Source: Anaerolineae bacterium
GTDB lineage: Bacteria; Chloroflexota; Anaerolineae; Aggregatilineales; Phototrophicaceae
Assembly: GCA_013360465.1 (NCBI GenBank)
Contig: JABWBO010000001.1
Coordinates: 1 to 64,000, forward strand
DNA: 64,000 bases
Direction: 5' to 3'
Positions 40,127-49,349 of this stretch are shown here, piece after piece. Under the pieces are notes generated by a model. The model saw nothing but the letters and a program-made list of their open reading frames with translations. It was not told the origin of the DNA and ran no database searches. A program made the position numbers and the translations under genes. Position 1 is the stretch's first letter, and every line of letters begins with the position of its first letter.

Positions 40127-43100
40127 TTAGTTGAGCCGCTTGTAGCGCGATGGCGGCGCGAGCATGACGAAGTGCTGCGAAGGTGCGTCACGCAGCGCGG
40201 CGATATGTTTCGCTGCGTCCGCCTGGTTGTTGGCGCAGAGCGTATCGATGTAGTGCTGCAACAGCTCTTTGACATCCTGGACACCCTGTTGATCGAGAGG
40301 GAAGATGTCGACCATCGCGCCCTCAGCGATTCGCCGCCTAATCGCCGCTTCGGTCAGACCCATCTCCGGTTGGACGCGCTGATAGACGACTCCGCCGGAC
40401 ATGCCCGCGCACATCCAGGGACCCGGATCGCCCAGGATGACCACGCGCCCGGAAGTCATATACTCGCAGGCAAAACCTTTCAGGTTTGCCCGCGCACCGA
40501 TGCCGCCGAGTTCGTCACGCAGCGATGACTTGATCTCGCCGCCGAAGACCACATCTGCGCCGCTCAACCGAATGCAGGCGCGGGAGTCGGCGTTGCCCTG
40601 GACGATAAATCTGCCAGCCTGCGCGCCATAGGCGAAGCTCTTGCCGACCGACCCATCCAGGCGCGTTCCGTTATGGTTCAGACCTTTGAGGATAGCGACA
40701 ATACCCCCTCGTGAACACTTGGCAACTCCGTCCTGTGCGCCGCCCTCGACCAGGATATCCATGCGGTTGTCGATGAATGCGCCCAAGCCATTGCCAGGAA
40801 CAGCCGAGTTGCTGAAACGCAGGTGAACCAGCGGTGGCGCAGCGATCTCGCCGCGCTCCATCGCACCGGACGTGTGTGTGCCCAGTGCGCGGTCCATCGC
40901 CATCACCTGTTCGTCGTCGTAGGTCATCTCTTCGTCGCCGAACTCTGCAGAGCGTTCTACCAGACCGGTGATCTGCTTGGTCAGGAAGTTGCGCGGACGC
41001 GATACGAGGCGACCGACGCCGTTTTGCAGAGGCGCGCGGGCGGGTATCGGATTGTAGTGGAACAGTGGAGAGAGGTCGATCTGGTCGTGGAGGTCAATCT
41101 GCTCCAGGAGGTCAGCGCGTCCGACGAGGTCCTGCGTACGGGTGAAACCAAGGCGCGCCGTCCAACACTGGATGTCTTCGCCGAGCATCATGAAGACGTT
41201 ACAGATGCCCTGGACTGCCGTATCGAAGTCGCGTGGTTCGAAATGTTTGACGCCGGCTTCCAGCGCTTCTTCAACAGTAGTGAGGTGCGTTGTGATGCCG
41301 ACGTGACAGGTTCCCTCATGACATTTGCGACAGATCGTACAGCCCACAGCGACCATCGCCAGCGTACCGAAGCCAACTCGATTTGCGCCGAGGCACATCA
41401 TTTTAATCACATCGCGACCGCTCTTCATCCCGCCGTCGCACCACAGCTCGACATTCTGCCGCAAGCCGCTGGCGATCAGGGCGTGGTGCGCCAGCCAGAC
41501 GCCGATCTCGGCAGGAAGCCCGACATGACGCAGTGAATGAGCGCGGGCAGCGCCGGTGCCGCCTTCGTAGCCGGTGATGTTGATGATGTCCGCGCCTGCT
41601 TTGGCGACGCCGACGGCGATGATGCCGACGCCGGGGACGACAGGAATCTTGACCGAGACACGCGCTTTGGGATTGGCGATCTTCAATTCGTCGATCAGCT
41701 GCGCAAGGTCTTCAATCGAATACAGATCGTGATTGTTGCTCGGCGAGATGAGATCTACACCGACGGCGGTATGCCGCGCCTCGGCGACCTTAGGGGTCAC
41801 TTTGGTGCCGGGCAGCTGTCCGCCTTCACCCGGCTTTGCGCCCTGTCCGATCTTGATCTCCAGCACTGAGCAGGAGTTGAGAAACTCGATGTTCACGCCG
41901 AAGCGCGCCGAGGCGATCTGGTTTCCCCGATAGGGTTTGTACTTGCCCATGATGTCGGGCAGTTCGCCGCCTTCGCCGTTGACGCACAGGATTTCCATGC
42001 GGGCGGCTGCTTCGGCATAGGCTTTGTAAGCGAGTTCACCCTGCGAGCCGAAGGACATCGCGCCGATCAGGACGGGCATCGAGTGCTTGCCCACGCTGAT
42101 GTCTACAGACGCCGGATGGATGTTGGCTTCACTCTCCTTAAGACCGATGATGTGGCGCGGCGCGACCGGCATCTCCGACTCAAGCTTGAGCATCGATTCT
42201 TCGTAGTCGTGGCGCGAGAGTTCGCCGTGCGCAATATCCTCGATCTTCTTCCACATCTTCGGATACAGACGATCCGGGTTGTCGAGGCGGCTCTTGTCTT
42301 CGCCCCGGAACTCGCGCGCCCGCTGCCGCGCATCGCGCGTCACTGCCGACCAGGTGAGACCCCGCGCGTCAGAGCCGAAGTAGTTCGGCGCGCCGATCAG
42401 GTCGGCAATACCCGTCGTCAGCCCGATCGAGCTGAAAGAATGCCCATAACCGCGCAGCTCATGACAGCCAATGGTGGAAATGATCTTCTGGATGGCGATG
42501 GTGATCGCCGAAACCGCCGAATCCAGCAGCTTCGCAGCATTTTCCGGCGCAAGCGGTTCGCGCGGGGCGCGGGGCGCAATACCCAGCGCGACGGCATAGA
42601 TGGCGTAGGGGACAAGGGCGTTTGCGCCCATGCCCAGGCAGAGTACCAGATCGTGCATGTCGCGCAACGCACCAGACCGCACGATCACGCCGACCTGACG
42701 GCGCAGGTTGGGCGAATCGTCGGCTTCACGCAGCGCACGATCGACGGCGGCGGTTGCCAGCAGCGGATCGACCCAGAGGACATCACCGGCATAGGCTTGG
42801 CTGTCATCCAGAATGATGCAGCGCGCGCCAGCGCGCGCCAGCGCCACCGCCTGGGCTTTGAGGCGCTCAACAGCCGAGTCAATGTTTTCATCCAAGGCGG
42901 CGGACATGGACAGGAACGCCACCGCGTCGCCGAATTGATCGACAACGTCATCGAGGATCATCGTGCCGTGCTTGAGGGCAAGTTCGCGATGGAGTTCGAT
43001 GCTGCCCAGATCAGGATGTCCGCCGAGGATGAGCGGCATACGCAGGGGGACGACCGGGGCGGATGTCTGAGCCGATCTGCCGAGCGCCGGACGGCTTCCG

Positions 43101-44806
43101 AGCAGAACCTCCGTAGAGAACTGCGCGCGCTCACGCTCACGGTCAATCGCCGGGTTGGTGACGACCGCTACCGTCTCCTTGAAGTAATCGGCGAGGTTGA
43201 TCCGGGTCTTGCTCAGTGCCGCCAGAGGACCATCCCAGCCGAGTGAACCGACCTGTTCCTTCTTAGTCTCCGCCATCGTTTCGATGACAGCGAGGTGATA
43301 GCGTTCCCATCCGAGCGCCGCCATGTTCTGTGTGTTCAGGCTGTGGGCGACCGCCTGCCAGGGGCGTGGTTCAGCTAGTCGCAAAGGCTGGGCTTCAGGA
43401 ACGAAATCGGCTTCGGCAATGGCAGCGGGTGAAGCGACGACTTCTGCTGCGGCGCGCGCACCGTATCCGCTGCCGCCAGACGACGGGCGATAGGCGACCT
43501 CGCTTGTTGACCAGACAGATGGATGCTGCTGGTCCTCTGAACTGCTGCGCTCGTGGCGACGGCGTGTGACATGACGCTGAATGGCAGGGTAGTCGAGTAC
43601 TTCGACGTGCTGCCCAGGGCGGATAACGAGCGCAATTTTCTCGCCGGGGGCGAGCGGTTTAGAATCCGCCGACATGTTATCCAGTGGATAGACACCACGC
43701 TCGGAAGAGGCGAAGTACTCTTTTTCCGTTTCGCCATACCAGAGCGGACGAAGCCCCAGAGCATCGACACTGAGTACGACCTGATCGCCGACGCGCGCCA
43801 CAACGGCTGCCGGACCCTGTGCAAAGGGTCCGAACGAGCGGCGCATCGCTTCATAGGTATTGTGGATTTCTGGAGAACCCTGGATGAGATCGTGTTTGAA
43901 GGGCGGGAAGACGTGTTCCATCGCTTCAATCAGATCAAGACCGTAGTCCATACACAGGGCGTCCACCACTGCATCGACATCCTGCGAGTCAGAACCGTTC
44001 TCTGGCAGAGCGATGCCAAGCATCTGGGCTTCCAGGCGGAAACGCGAGATGGTGTTAAATTCACCGTTGTGCCCCAGGACATTGAACGGTTGGGCGCGCT
44101 CGAAGATGGGGTTGGTGTTCGTGCTGTAACGCGCGTGCCCCAGCGTTACCGTCGAGGCGTAATCGGGATCGCGCAGTTCCGGGTAGTAACGGCGAAGGAT
44201 TTCAATCGTACCCTGAACCTTATAGACGACGCTTCGGGACGAGAAGGACGGAAAATGAACCTTGAACTCCGTCTCGATAGACTTTTGCAGTCGGTAGATC
44301 GTCCGCTCCAGCTGATCAAGCGACATGCCCTCATTCGTGCCGGCAAACTGCACAAATAGCGGCTCGTTTGCCTGTGCGCTGCGACCCAGGACGTAGGACT
44401 CAACGCGCCCTGATCGCTGAATCAGCACATCGAGTCCCGCGCGGCGAATGCGGTCATCGATCTGCGAGATCAGGTAATCGCTTTCGGCGCGGCGCGCATT
44501 AGGGATCATCAGGTGAGCGACCCAGAAGCGCGGCGTCGTCACCAGCGAGGAGCGAATGTTGTTCTGCGCCAGAGTCTTCGCCCAGAGTTCGCGTGGGATG
44601 TCGGTCATGATGCCAACGCCGTCGCCTTCGCCGTCCACGAAACCGGTCCGGTGATTCATGCGGGTCAGCGCTTCAATGGTGCGTTTGACGTTGCCGTGCG
44701 TAGCCTGCCCACCTTTGCGCACGGCGCAGATGAGTGCGCAGGCATCGCGCTCACGCCGATCTTCGGAGTGCAGAGGAACGTCGTTCAGATAGTGCAAGTC
44801 AGGCAT
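40127..44806 (-). CDS. gltB: Glutamate synthase large subunit
   Basis: 1559 residues. Combines glutamine and 2-oxoglutarate to two glutamates. The N-terminal class II amidotransferase domain has its likely nucleophile at Cys22 in RDACALICAVRKGGQATHG, after a short propeptide; the family usually reads CGVGF here, so this is divergent. A central domain and the FMN/TIM-barrel domain (about 800-1200) follow with GEGGELPDIMGKYKPYRGNQIAS and IKIGQGAKPGEGGQLPG. The 3Fe-4S Cys motif is CTICRKCHEGTCHVGI. A C-terminal GXGXG beta-helix ends it. No gltD small subunit is adjacent. A long non-homologous stretch with Ser/Ala/Glu-rich composition lies near 415-475. Confidence 0.94.
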   Translation of the reverse strand: MPDLHYLNDVPLHSEDRRERDACALICAVRKGGQATHGNVKRTIEALTRMNHRTGFVDGEGDGVGIMTDIPRELWAKTLAQNNIRSSLVTTPRFWVAHLMIPNARRAESDYLISQIDDRIRRAGLDVLIQRSGRVESYVLGRSAQANEPLFVQFAGTNEGMSLDQLERTIYRLQKSIETEFKVHFPSFSSRSVVYKVQGTIEILRRYYPELRDPDYASTVTLGHARYSTNTNPIFERAQPFNVLGHNGEFNTISRFRLEAQMLGIALPENGSDSQDVDAVVDALCMDYGLDLIEAMEHVFPPFKHDLIQGSPEIHNTYEAMRRSFGPFAQGPAAVVARVGDQVVLSVDALGLRPLWYGETEKEYFASSERGVYPLDNMSADSKPLAPGEKIALVIRPGQHVEVLDYPAIQRHVTRRRHERSSSEDQQHPSVWSTSEVAYRPSSGGSGYGARAAAEVVASPAAIAEADFVPEAQPLRLAEPRPWQAVAHSLNTQNMAALGWERYHLAVIETMAETKKEQVGSLGWDGPLAALSKTRINLADYFKETVAVVTNPAIDRERERAQFSTEVLLGSRPALGRSAQTSAPVVPLRMPLILGGHPDLGSIELHRELALKHGTMILDDVVDQFGDAVAFLSMSAALDENIDSAVERLKAQAVALARAGARCIILDDSQAYAGDVLWVDPLLATAAVDRALREADDSPNLRRQVGVIVRSGALRDMHDLVLCLGMGANALVPYAIYAVALGIAPRAPREPLAPENAAKLLDSAVSAITIAIQKIISTIGCHELRGYGHSFSSIGLTTGIADLIGAPNYFGSDARGLTWSAVTRDARQRAREFRGEDKSRLDNPDRLYPKMWKKIEDIAHGELSRHDYEESMLKLESEMPVAPRHIIGLKESEANIHPASVDISVGKHSMPVLIGAMSFGSQGELAYKAYAEAAARMEILCVNGEGGELPDIMGKYKPYRGNQIASARFGVNIEFLNSCSVLEIKIGQGAKPGEGGQLPGTKVTPKVAEARHTAVGVDLISPSNNHDLYSIEDLAQLIDELKIANPKARVSVKIPVVPGVGIIAVGVAKAGADIINITGYEGGTGAARAHSLRHVGLPAEIGVWLAHHALIASGLRQNVELWCDGGMKSGRDVIKMMCLGANRVGFGTLAMVAVGCTICRKCHEGTCHVGITTHLTTVEEALEAGVKHFEPRDFDTAVQGICNVFMMLGEDIQCWTARLGFTRTQDLVGRADLLEQIDLHDQIDLSPLFHYNPIPARAPLQNGVGRLVSRPRNFLTKQITGLVERSAEFGDEEMTYDDEQVMAMDRALGTHTSGAMERGEIAAPPLVHLRFSNSAVPGNGLGAFIDNRMDILVEGGAQDGVAKCSRGGIVAILKGLNHNGTRLDGSVGKSFAYGAQAGRFIVQGNADSRACIRLSGADVVFGGEIKSSLRDELGGIGARANLKGFACEYMTSGRVVILGDPGPWMCAGMSGGVVYQRVQPEMGLTEAAIRRRIAEGAMVDIFPLDQQGVQDVKELLQHYIDTLCANNQADAAKHIAALRDAPSQHFVMLAPPSRYKRLN

Positions 44807-44867
44807 CCCGCTCCTCGATTCTGTCTTTGCTAGCCGGAACGATGTGACATCTCCAGGGACAAAAAGC

Positions 44868-44902
44868 GACAGTTAGCGTGCTACCATGCATCGTCAACTG
44901 TC
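44868..44902. promoter_or_regulatory. Inverted repeat upstream of gltB
   Basis: GACAGTT (44868-44874) and AACTGTC (44896-44902) form perfect 7-base arms 21 bases apart, 62-96 bases before the gltB start. Could be a regulator site or a leader hairpin. No confident -35/-10 pair was found in this 211-base AT-richer gap. Confidence 0.35.
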
Positions 44903-44993
44903 ACCAAAAACAATTTGCCTAAAGGGTGAGAATAATACAAACAAGAAGCGGGTTGTACTTCAGACAAAATCTAAAGAATCCCGACTTGTTTCA

Positions 44994-45010
44994 TTGTGCA
45001 TCAAGCACAA
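44994..45010. promoter_or_regulatory. Palindromic operator candidate between pucR and gltB
   Basis: TTGTGC-ATCAA-GCACAA, a perfect 6-5-6 palindrome about 190 bases upstream of gltB and just after the pucR stop. The same half-site recurs twice in the pucR promoter region. There is no T-run, so terminator function is less likely. Confidence 0.5.
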
Positions 45011-45017
45011 GTGGGGG

Positions 45018-46664
45018 TCAATTGGCGCTGAGAAGCCGCCGGATTGTCAGGGCGAGATGAAACGCCAGGCGTATCTCCGGTCGGTCCAGATCGACGCCTG
45101 CAATCTCATTGATCCTGTTCATTCGGTACAAAAGCGTGTTTCTGTGGACAATGAGCTGTTTGGCGGTCTCCGACAGATTGCCGTGACACTGGAAGAACGC
45201 CTCCAGCGTCTTGACGAGATCGGCATGCTGACGCATGTCGTAATCGATGAGCGGTCCAAGCGTCTGCTCACAGAACCCCATCAGGCGTTCTTTGTCGTTG
45301 AGCCGGATGAGCAGTTGATATACACCCAGATCGCCGATGTAGAGCGGCGTATCGCTGTGAAGGCGCACGGCGAGATCACGCGCCTGGACGGCTTCACCAT
45401 AGGAGCGCCGCCAGTTGGCGACATCTGTCGCCGGTTGTCCCACTCCGACGGCGACATGGTAGCCTGGATATTGGCGCTGCACCTCGGCAGGAAAAGCCTT
45501 GGACAGCTTCATACCGCTGATGACCGCATCCTGTTCATCAATCGCCAGGAAGACGATCACCTCGTTCTCTTTCTCCCGCTGCCATACCAGGGCATGTGCC
45601 TTGGTGTTGGAGACGACCGTATTGACAATCGTTTCCAGCCGCCGCATCGAGGCAGCCTTTTCTCCCTGCCACTTGAGGACGACGGCAATGTGAGGACGGC
45701 TCATATCGTGTTCCAGGCGTTCGCCTTGCTGAAGTGCCTCCTGCTGGCTGACATCACCAAAGAGCAGGCGATCTAGGAAAGTGCCGCGCAGCCGCTTCTC
45801 GGCGTCGCTGATAGCTTTCGCCTTCGCCATCTCGATGGCACAGGCGGCGGCACCATGTTCCGCAACCAGCAGATCGACCTCATCCAGGTCACTGTCGAAG
45901 CCGATGATCGAGAGATAGCCTCTTCCGATCTCCTTGGTGACGACCGGGGCGACGTAACGGGCGATGCCGGTCGTCGGCAGCGACTGCATGAGGACCGGAT
46001 TATCCATCTCGCTCACGCGCAGTCGGTCCTGCATTTCCACCGGGAGATTGTCCAGCTTGCGCAGGAAGGTCTCTACTTCATCCCAGAAGGCGACGAACTG
46101 CGGCTGAACGCTGCTGACGATCATCTGCAGCCGCTTGTCCTGTACGACGACCGACTTGTTGGTCAGGCGCGCCATCTCACTGACAAGCTCCGCCATGCCC
46201 TCGTTTCGCGACGTAATCTGCGTGAGCTGGCGGTAAATCTGCGTGCCGCGTCGCTCGAGCTGCCCTTTGTGATCCACCAGAAGGCTGACGACAACTTTTT
46301 CGACGACCCGAATGCGGCTGCCCGACGGGAGTACCAGCAGGGGGATTCCATAGGCGTTGGCTTCAGCGATGGCGGTTGATGACGGGCTGTCGTGAAGGAC
46401 GACCGCTGACGCCTGCTGTTCAGACGCCCAGCGTACGATATCCACGTCGCGCAGACGCGGCGTGTTGGGTCCCTCGGCAGGGGCGACCAGAATCAGCTCG
46501 GCTTCATGTCCGCTCTTGCTCAGCAGTCCATCGTCGGTGTAGATCACTGCTGCCCAGGTGATGACCCGGCTTTGCAGTAAGCCTTCACCTGCCGCAATCC
46601 GCGTACCGAGGGGAAGGGCAAGTTTCCGAACATCTTCGACAGTGATGCGTTCCGGCTCAGTCAT
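45018..46664 (-). CDS. PucR-family transcriptional regulator
   Basis: About 548 residues. An N-terminal PucR ligand-sensing domain (about 1-130) is followed by a GGDEF-like CdaR region in the middle (about 280-400). The C-terminal helix-turn-helix of the PucR_C type runs TLEAFFQCHGNLSETAKQL, then HRNTLLYRMNRI. Family members control purine catabolism and nitrogen assimilation. Upstream of and co-directional with gltB, so control of glutamate synthesis is suggested. ATG 46664 or GTG 46670 is the start. Confidence 0.88.
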   Translation of the reverse strand: MTEPERITVEDVRKLALPLGTRIAAGEGLLQSRVITWAAVIYTDDGLLSKSGHEAELILVAPAEGPNTPRLRDVDIVRWASEQQASAVVLHDSPSSTAIAEANAYGIPLLVLPSGSRIRVVEKVVVSLLVDHKGQLERRGTQIYRQLTQITSRNEGMAELVSEMARLTNKSVVVQDKRLQMIVSSVQPQFVAFWDEVETFLRKLDNLPVEMQDRLRVSEMDNPVLMQSLPTTGIARYVAPVVTKEIGRGYLSIIGFDSDLDEVDLLVAEHGAAACAIEMAKAKAISDAEKRLRGTFLDRLLFGDVSQQEALQQGERLEHDMSRPHIAVVLKWQGEKAASMRRLETIVNTVVSNTKAHALVWQREKENEVIVFLAIDEQDAVISGMKLSKAFPAEVQRQYPGYHVAVGVGQPATDVANWRRSYGEAVQARDLAVRLHSDTPLYIGDLGVYQLLIRLNDKERLMGFCEQTLGPLIDYDMRQHADLVKTLEAFFQCHGNLSETAKQLIVHRNTLLYRMNRINEIAGVDLDRPEIRLAFHLALTIRRLLSAN

Positions 46665-46686
46665 AATCACGCCATGTGGTCAAACT

Positions 46687-46733
46687 GCACAAATTCCATT
46701 GTCTGAGATAACCCAGATTGTGCGGATTGTCAA
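46687..46733 (-). promoter_or_regulatory. pucR promoter with two TTGTGC half-sites
   Basis: Minus-strand TTGACA (46733-46728), 17-base spacer, TATCTC (46710-46705). On the plus strand TTGTGC lies at 46718-46723, inside the spacer, and GCACAA at 46687-46692, 31 bases away, about three helical turns. This fits autoregulation by a dimeric or tetrameric regulator. Confidence 0.5.
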
Positions 46734-46793
46734 CCTCCGCTGCGCCGGATGTTTCGATCTGTGAGATGGGTTGGTCGGATATCCGGCAGTGGT

Positions 46794-47156
46794 TCAGGTT
46801 TCGCCGGTCAGCACGCCGAAGGCGATTACTGCGAAAAAGACCAGAAGCGACTCGCCGACGAAGTCGCTCTGGGGGTTTACCTGCATACCGTAATATGCGA
46901 GCGCCGCCATGATCGCGCCGCCGACCCAGGTAATGGGGCTGACGCGCCAGCGCTGCGCGTATTGGAACAACCCTGAACCGAGCAGTATAACCGCGCCTGA
47001 AAGCGGGACGAAGTAGTTGGCCAGCGTTCCATCCGGCAGAATTTGCAGCACCGCAAAGACCAGGACCAGCAGCGCCCAGGTCATCATCTCCACACGACGT
47101 TCCCGCTCCGTTTTCCCGCGATACCCATCGCCATTCTGTCCCCGTCTGCGTGCCAT
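46794..47156 (-). CDS. Small multi-span membrane protein, unknown
   Basis: 120 residues with a charged N-terminus (first 22 residues rich in Arg, Lys, Glu) followed by four short hydrophobic segments at about 25-41, 46-64, 73-90 and 98-116. No family recognised. It ends 130 bases upstream of pucR and is divergent from pfkA. The start is the ATG at 47156; a second ATG pair (EMM) lies about 23 residues in. Confidence 0.55.
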   Translation of the reverse strand: MARRRGQNGDGYRGKTERERRVEMMTWALLVLVFAVLQILPDGTLANYFVPLSGAVILLGSGLFQYAQRWRVSPITWVGGAIMAALAYYGMQVNPQSDFVGESLLVFFAVIAFGVLTGET

Positions 47157-47204
47157 TACCGCTCCCCTGTCTCAATCCTGTAAGTTGTGACTCCGTTAGA
47201 TGCG

Positions 47205-47234
47205 CTGACATTTTAACATGATCTCTCGTATAAT
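47205..47234 (+). promoter_or_regulatory. Candidate pfkA promoter
   Basis: CTGACA (47205-47210), 18-base spacer, perfect TATAAT (47229-47234), about 58 bases before the ATG. Confidence 0.68.
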
Positions 47235-47292
47235 CGCACGGCATGCCGTGCTTCCACTCTTTTCAGCGCTGTGTGTGCGCCTGGGCGGACTC

Positions 47293-48384
47293 ATGAACAA
47301 GAGAATTGGCATCATGACTGGCGGCGGCGACGCGCCAGGACTCAACGCCGTCATTCGTGCTGTCGTGATGACGGCGCAGAACTGCTACGGATGGCAGGTC
47401 GTCGGCATCCGCCAGGGATATGATGGACTGCTAACCCCGGAGACGCCGGTCGTCTCGCTTGATCCCGCCCATGTCCAGCCTCTGCTTACGCGAGGAGGGA
47501 CGATTCTGGGTGCTGTGAATCGCGGAAATCCGTTCATGCACGCCGTCAAGTACGCCGATGGTACGGTGCAGTACGTAGATATGGCACAGAATGCGGTGGA
47601 ACGGCTGGAGGCGCTCGACATCAATGCCCTGATCGTCGCCGGCGGAGACGGCACGATGGCAATTGCCCAACGTCTGATCGCGCTGGGCGCACGCATTGTG
47701 GGGGTGCCCAAGACGATTGATAACGATCTGGCGCAGACCGATGTCTCGTTTGGCTTCGACACCGCAATCCTGACGGCAACTGAGGCGCTGGATAAACTGC
47801 AAACGACCGCCGAAAGCCATCATCGCGTGATGGTCATGGAGGTGATGGGACGCAACAGCGGGTGGATCGCCCTCAAGACCGGGGTTGCCGGGGGAGCGGA
47901 TGTCATCCTGATACCGGAGATACCGTTCGATGTCGAACGAGTCTGCCTGCATCTGATGGAGATGCGCACACCAGAGCGAAATCACGCCCTGGTCGTCGTC
48001 GCCGAAGGGGCTGCGGTGGTCGGGGGACAGCAGCAGTACTATATCAAAGCCTCCGGACTCATGGACGCGCGCCTTGGAGGAATTGGCTACTCGCTGGGGA
48101 ACTCGATTGCTGAACGCACTGGCTTTGACGTGCGCGTGCTGCGCCTGGGACACCTACAGCGGGGCGGCTCGCCAACGCCGCATGACCGTTGGTTGGCGAC
48201 TCGCTTCGGCGCTGCTGCGGTTCACCTGGCGGCGCGGCAGCAGTGGGGGCAGATGGTCGCCCTTCAAGGCAACGACATCGTCTCGGCGCCGATGGCGGAG
48301 GCGGTGAAGATCAAGCGAGTAGATCCGTCTGGTGAAATGGTACAGATGGCGCGCGATCTGGGTATATCATTCGGTGACGCGTAG
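47293..48384 (+). CDS. pfkA: 6-phosphofructokinase
   Basis: 363 residues. Phosphorylates fructose 6-phosphate. The motifs are GIMTGGGDAPGLNAVIRA, VAGGDGTMAIAQRL, PKTIDNDLAQTDVSFGFDTA and VMEVMGRNSGWIAL. At the two positions that separate donors, it has Gly in GGDG (ATP-like) and Lys in PKTIDND (often PPi-type or actinobacterial ATP enzymes). This mixed pair most resembles the longer actinobacterial ATP-dependent group; donor is uncertain. ATG 47293 follows GGGCGGA; the open frame from 47218 overlaps the promoter. Confidence 0.93.
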   Translation: MNKRIGIMTGGGDAPGLNAVIRAVVMTAQNCYGWQVVGIRQGYDGLLTPETPVVSLDPAHVQPLLTRGGTILGAVNRGNPFMHAVKYADGTVQYVDMAQNAVERLEALDINALIVAGGDGTMAIAQRLIALGARIVGVPKTIDNDLAQTDVSFGFDTAILTATEALDKLQTTAESHHRVMVMEVMGRNSGWIALKTGVAGGADVILIPEIPFDVERVCLHLMEMRTPERNHALVVVAEGAAVVGGQQQYYIKASGLMDARLGGIGYSLGNSIAERTGFDVRVLRLGHLQRGGSPTPHDRWLATRFGAAAVHLAARQQWGQMVALQGNDIVSAPMAEAVKIKRVDPSGEMVQMARDLGISFGDA

Positions 48385-48454
48385 CGCTGCAAGAAATCAA
48401 GAAATCTGGAAGCGGCGCGCCTGAGTTCGTGAGCGTGCCGGTTCGATGATGCCG

Positions 48455-48880
48455 TCAGCGCCCGGGTCTTTCCATAAGCAGACGGCCGTAACTGCCGCGC
48501 CAGGTCGATTCTTTGCGAGTGAGTTTGTTCACGTCGATATCGCTGACGCGAGGCATCAGCTTGACCATCGTCGCCGGCAGGTCGTTCCAGCGCTCATCCA
48601 GCACCACCTGCTGAATCTGCGCCGCCAGCGCGCCCGCCCATGCCCAGCGGGTGCGCAGTTCATCCGCTTTCATCCAGTAGTCACGTTTCTCCCAGGCGGC
48701 TGCCGAGGAGTCGATACCCAGGTCTATATCGCGCAGGCAGAGTACAAGATGTGCCGCCATATCTTTGGCGTCCTCATCGATCTCCTGCTTCTGACTTAAC
48801 CTGCGCAGAAGCTCGGCAATCGTGCGCAGCAGTTGGTTGCGCTGTTTTCCCGTGCTGTCGGTGTTGATCACGCGGCTCAT
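48455..48880 (-). CDS. Uncharacterised protein, third gene of an unknown operon
   Basis: 141 residues, largely helical by eye, with no signal or membrane segment. The first 50 residues (QLLRTIAELLRRLSQKQEIDEDAKDMAAHLVLCLRDI) look like a helical bundle; the middle is Trp-rich (AAWEKRDYWMKADELRTRWAWAGALAA). Not recognised. Starts 24 bases after the 144-residue gene, so probably co-transcribed. Confidence 0.6.
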   Translation of the reverse strand: MSRVINTDSTGKQRNQLLRTIAELLRRLSQKQEIDEDAKDMAAHLVLCLRDIDLGIDSSAAAWEKRDYWMKADELRTRWAWAGALAAQIQQVVLDERWNDLPATMVKLMPRVSDIDVNKLTRKESTWRGSYGRLLMERPGR

Positions 48881-48904
48881 ATCACCAGGGACCTCACTCT
48901 GATT

Positions 48905-49339
48905 TCAGGTCGTGTTTTCAGTTGGGCGGATTCCTTTGTAAACCCTCGCCCCGCTCAGCATCTTCAGGATCGTTGGCGCGGGTCTTCCCAGGTGTGTACT
49001 CAGCTCGTTCGACGACATCGGATGATTGTTATTGGCGATCAGCACGCGAAAAATACCATCCACAAGTGACGTATGCGGCGTGATGAAATCGGGCGTGCGC
49101 GAATTCTTGAGCAGCCAGTAATGCAGATCATCAACCTGCGTAACCTCGCCGGTCTCAGGGTCAACGGCATCATACTGCTGGTGATCGGCACTCTTCGCCA
49201 GAAGGTCACGCTGTTCCTGGGGCAGATGGCTCAGCAGGTAGGTGCGCAAATCTTCACCGGAACGATCCCACCACGAGTAGTCGATGTGATAGCGAGTGTT
49301 TAGCGTTGGTTTGACCAACGTGCTGGGTCTTGGCTGCAT
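48905..49339 (-). CDS. Uncharacterised protein with C-terminal winged-helix-like segment
   Basis: 144 residues. The C-terminal part (about 90-140: SLVDGIFRVLIANNNHPMSS, then NELSTHLGRPAPTILKMLS) has the look of a winged helix-turn-helix, ending in RVYKGIRP, similar to a HARE-HTH-type fold. The N-terminal half includes a YSWWDRSGEDLRTYLL stretch. DNA or RNA binding is inference. Starts ten bases after the 519-residue gene. Confidence 0.6.
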   Translation of the reverse strand: MQPRPSTLVKPTLNTRYHIDYSWWDRSGEDLRTYLLSHLPQEQRDLLAKSADHQQYDAVDPETGEVTQVDDLHYWLLKNSRTPDFITPHTSLVDGIFRVLIANNNHPMSSNELSTHLGRPAPTILKMLSGARVYKGIRPTENTT

Positions 49340-49349
49340 AACTACGCCC

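Noticed and set aside
42083-43246. Plus-strand frame of 387 codons inside gltB
   Set aside because: Antisense shadow of gltB; composition rich in Arg/Gly/Asp and no ribosome-binding context.
44994-45010. Intrinsic terminator of pucR
   Set aside because: The stem is only six bases and no T-run follows on the minus strand; an operator is the better reading.
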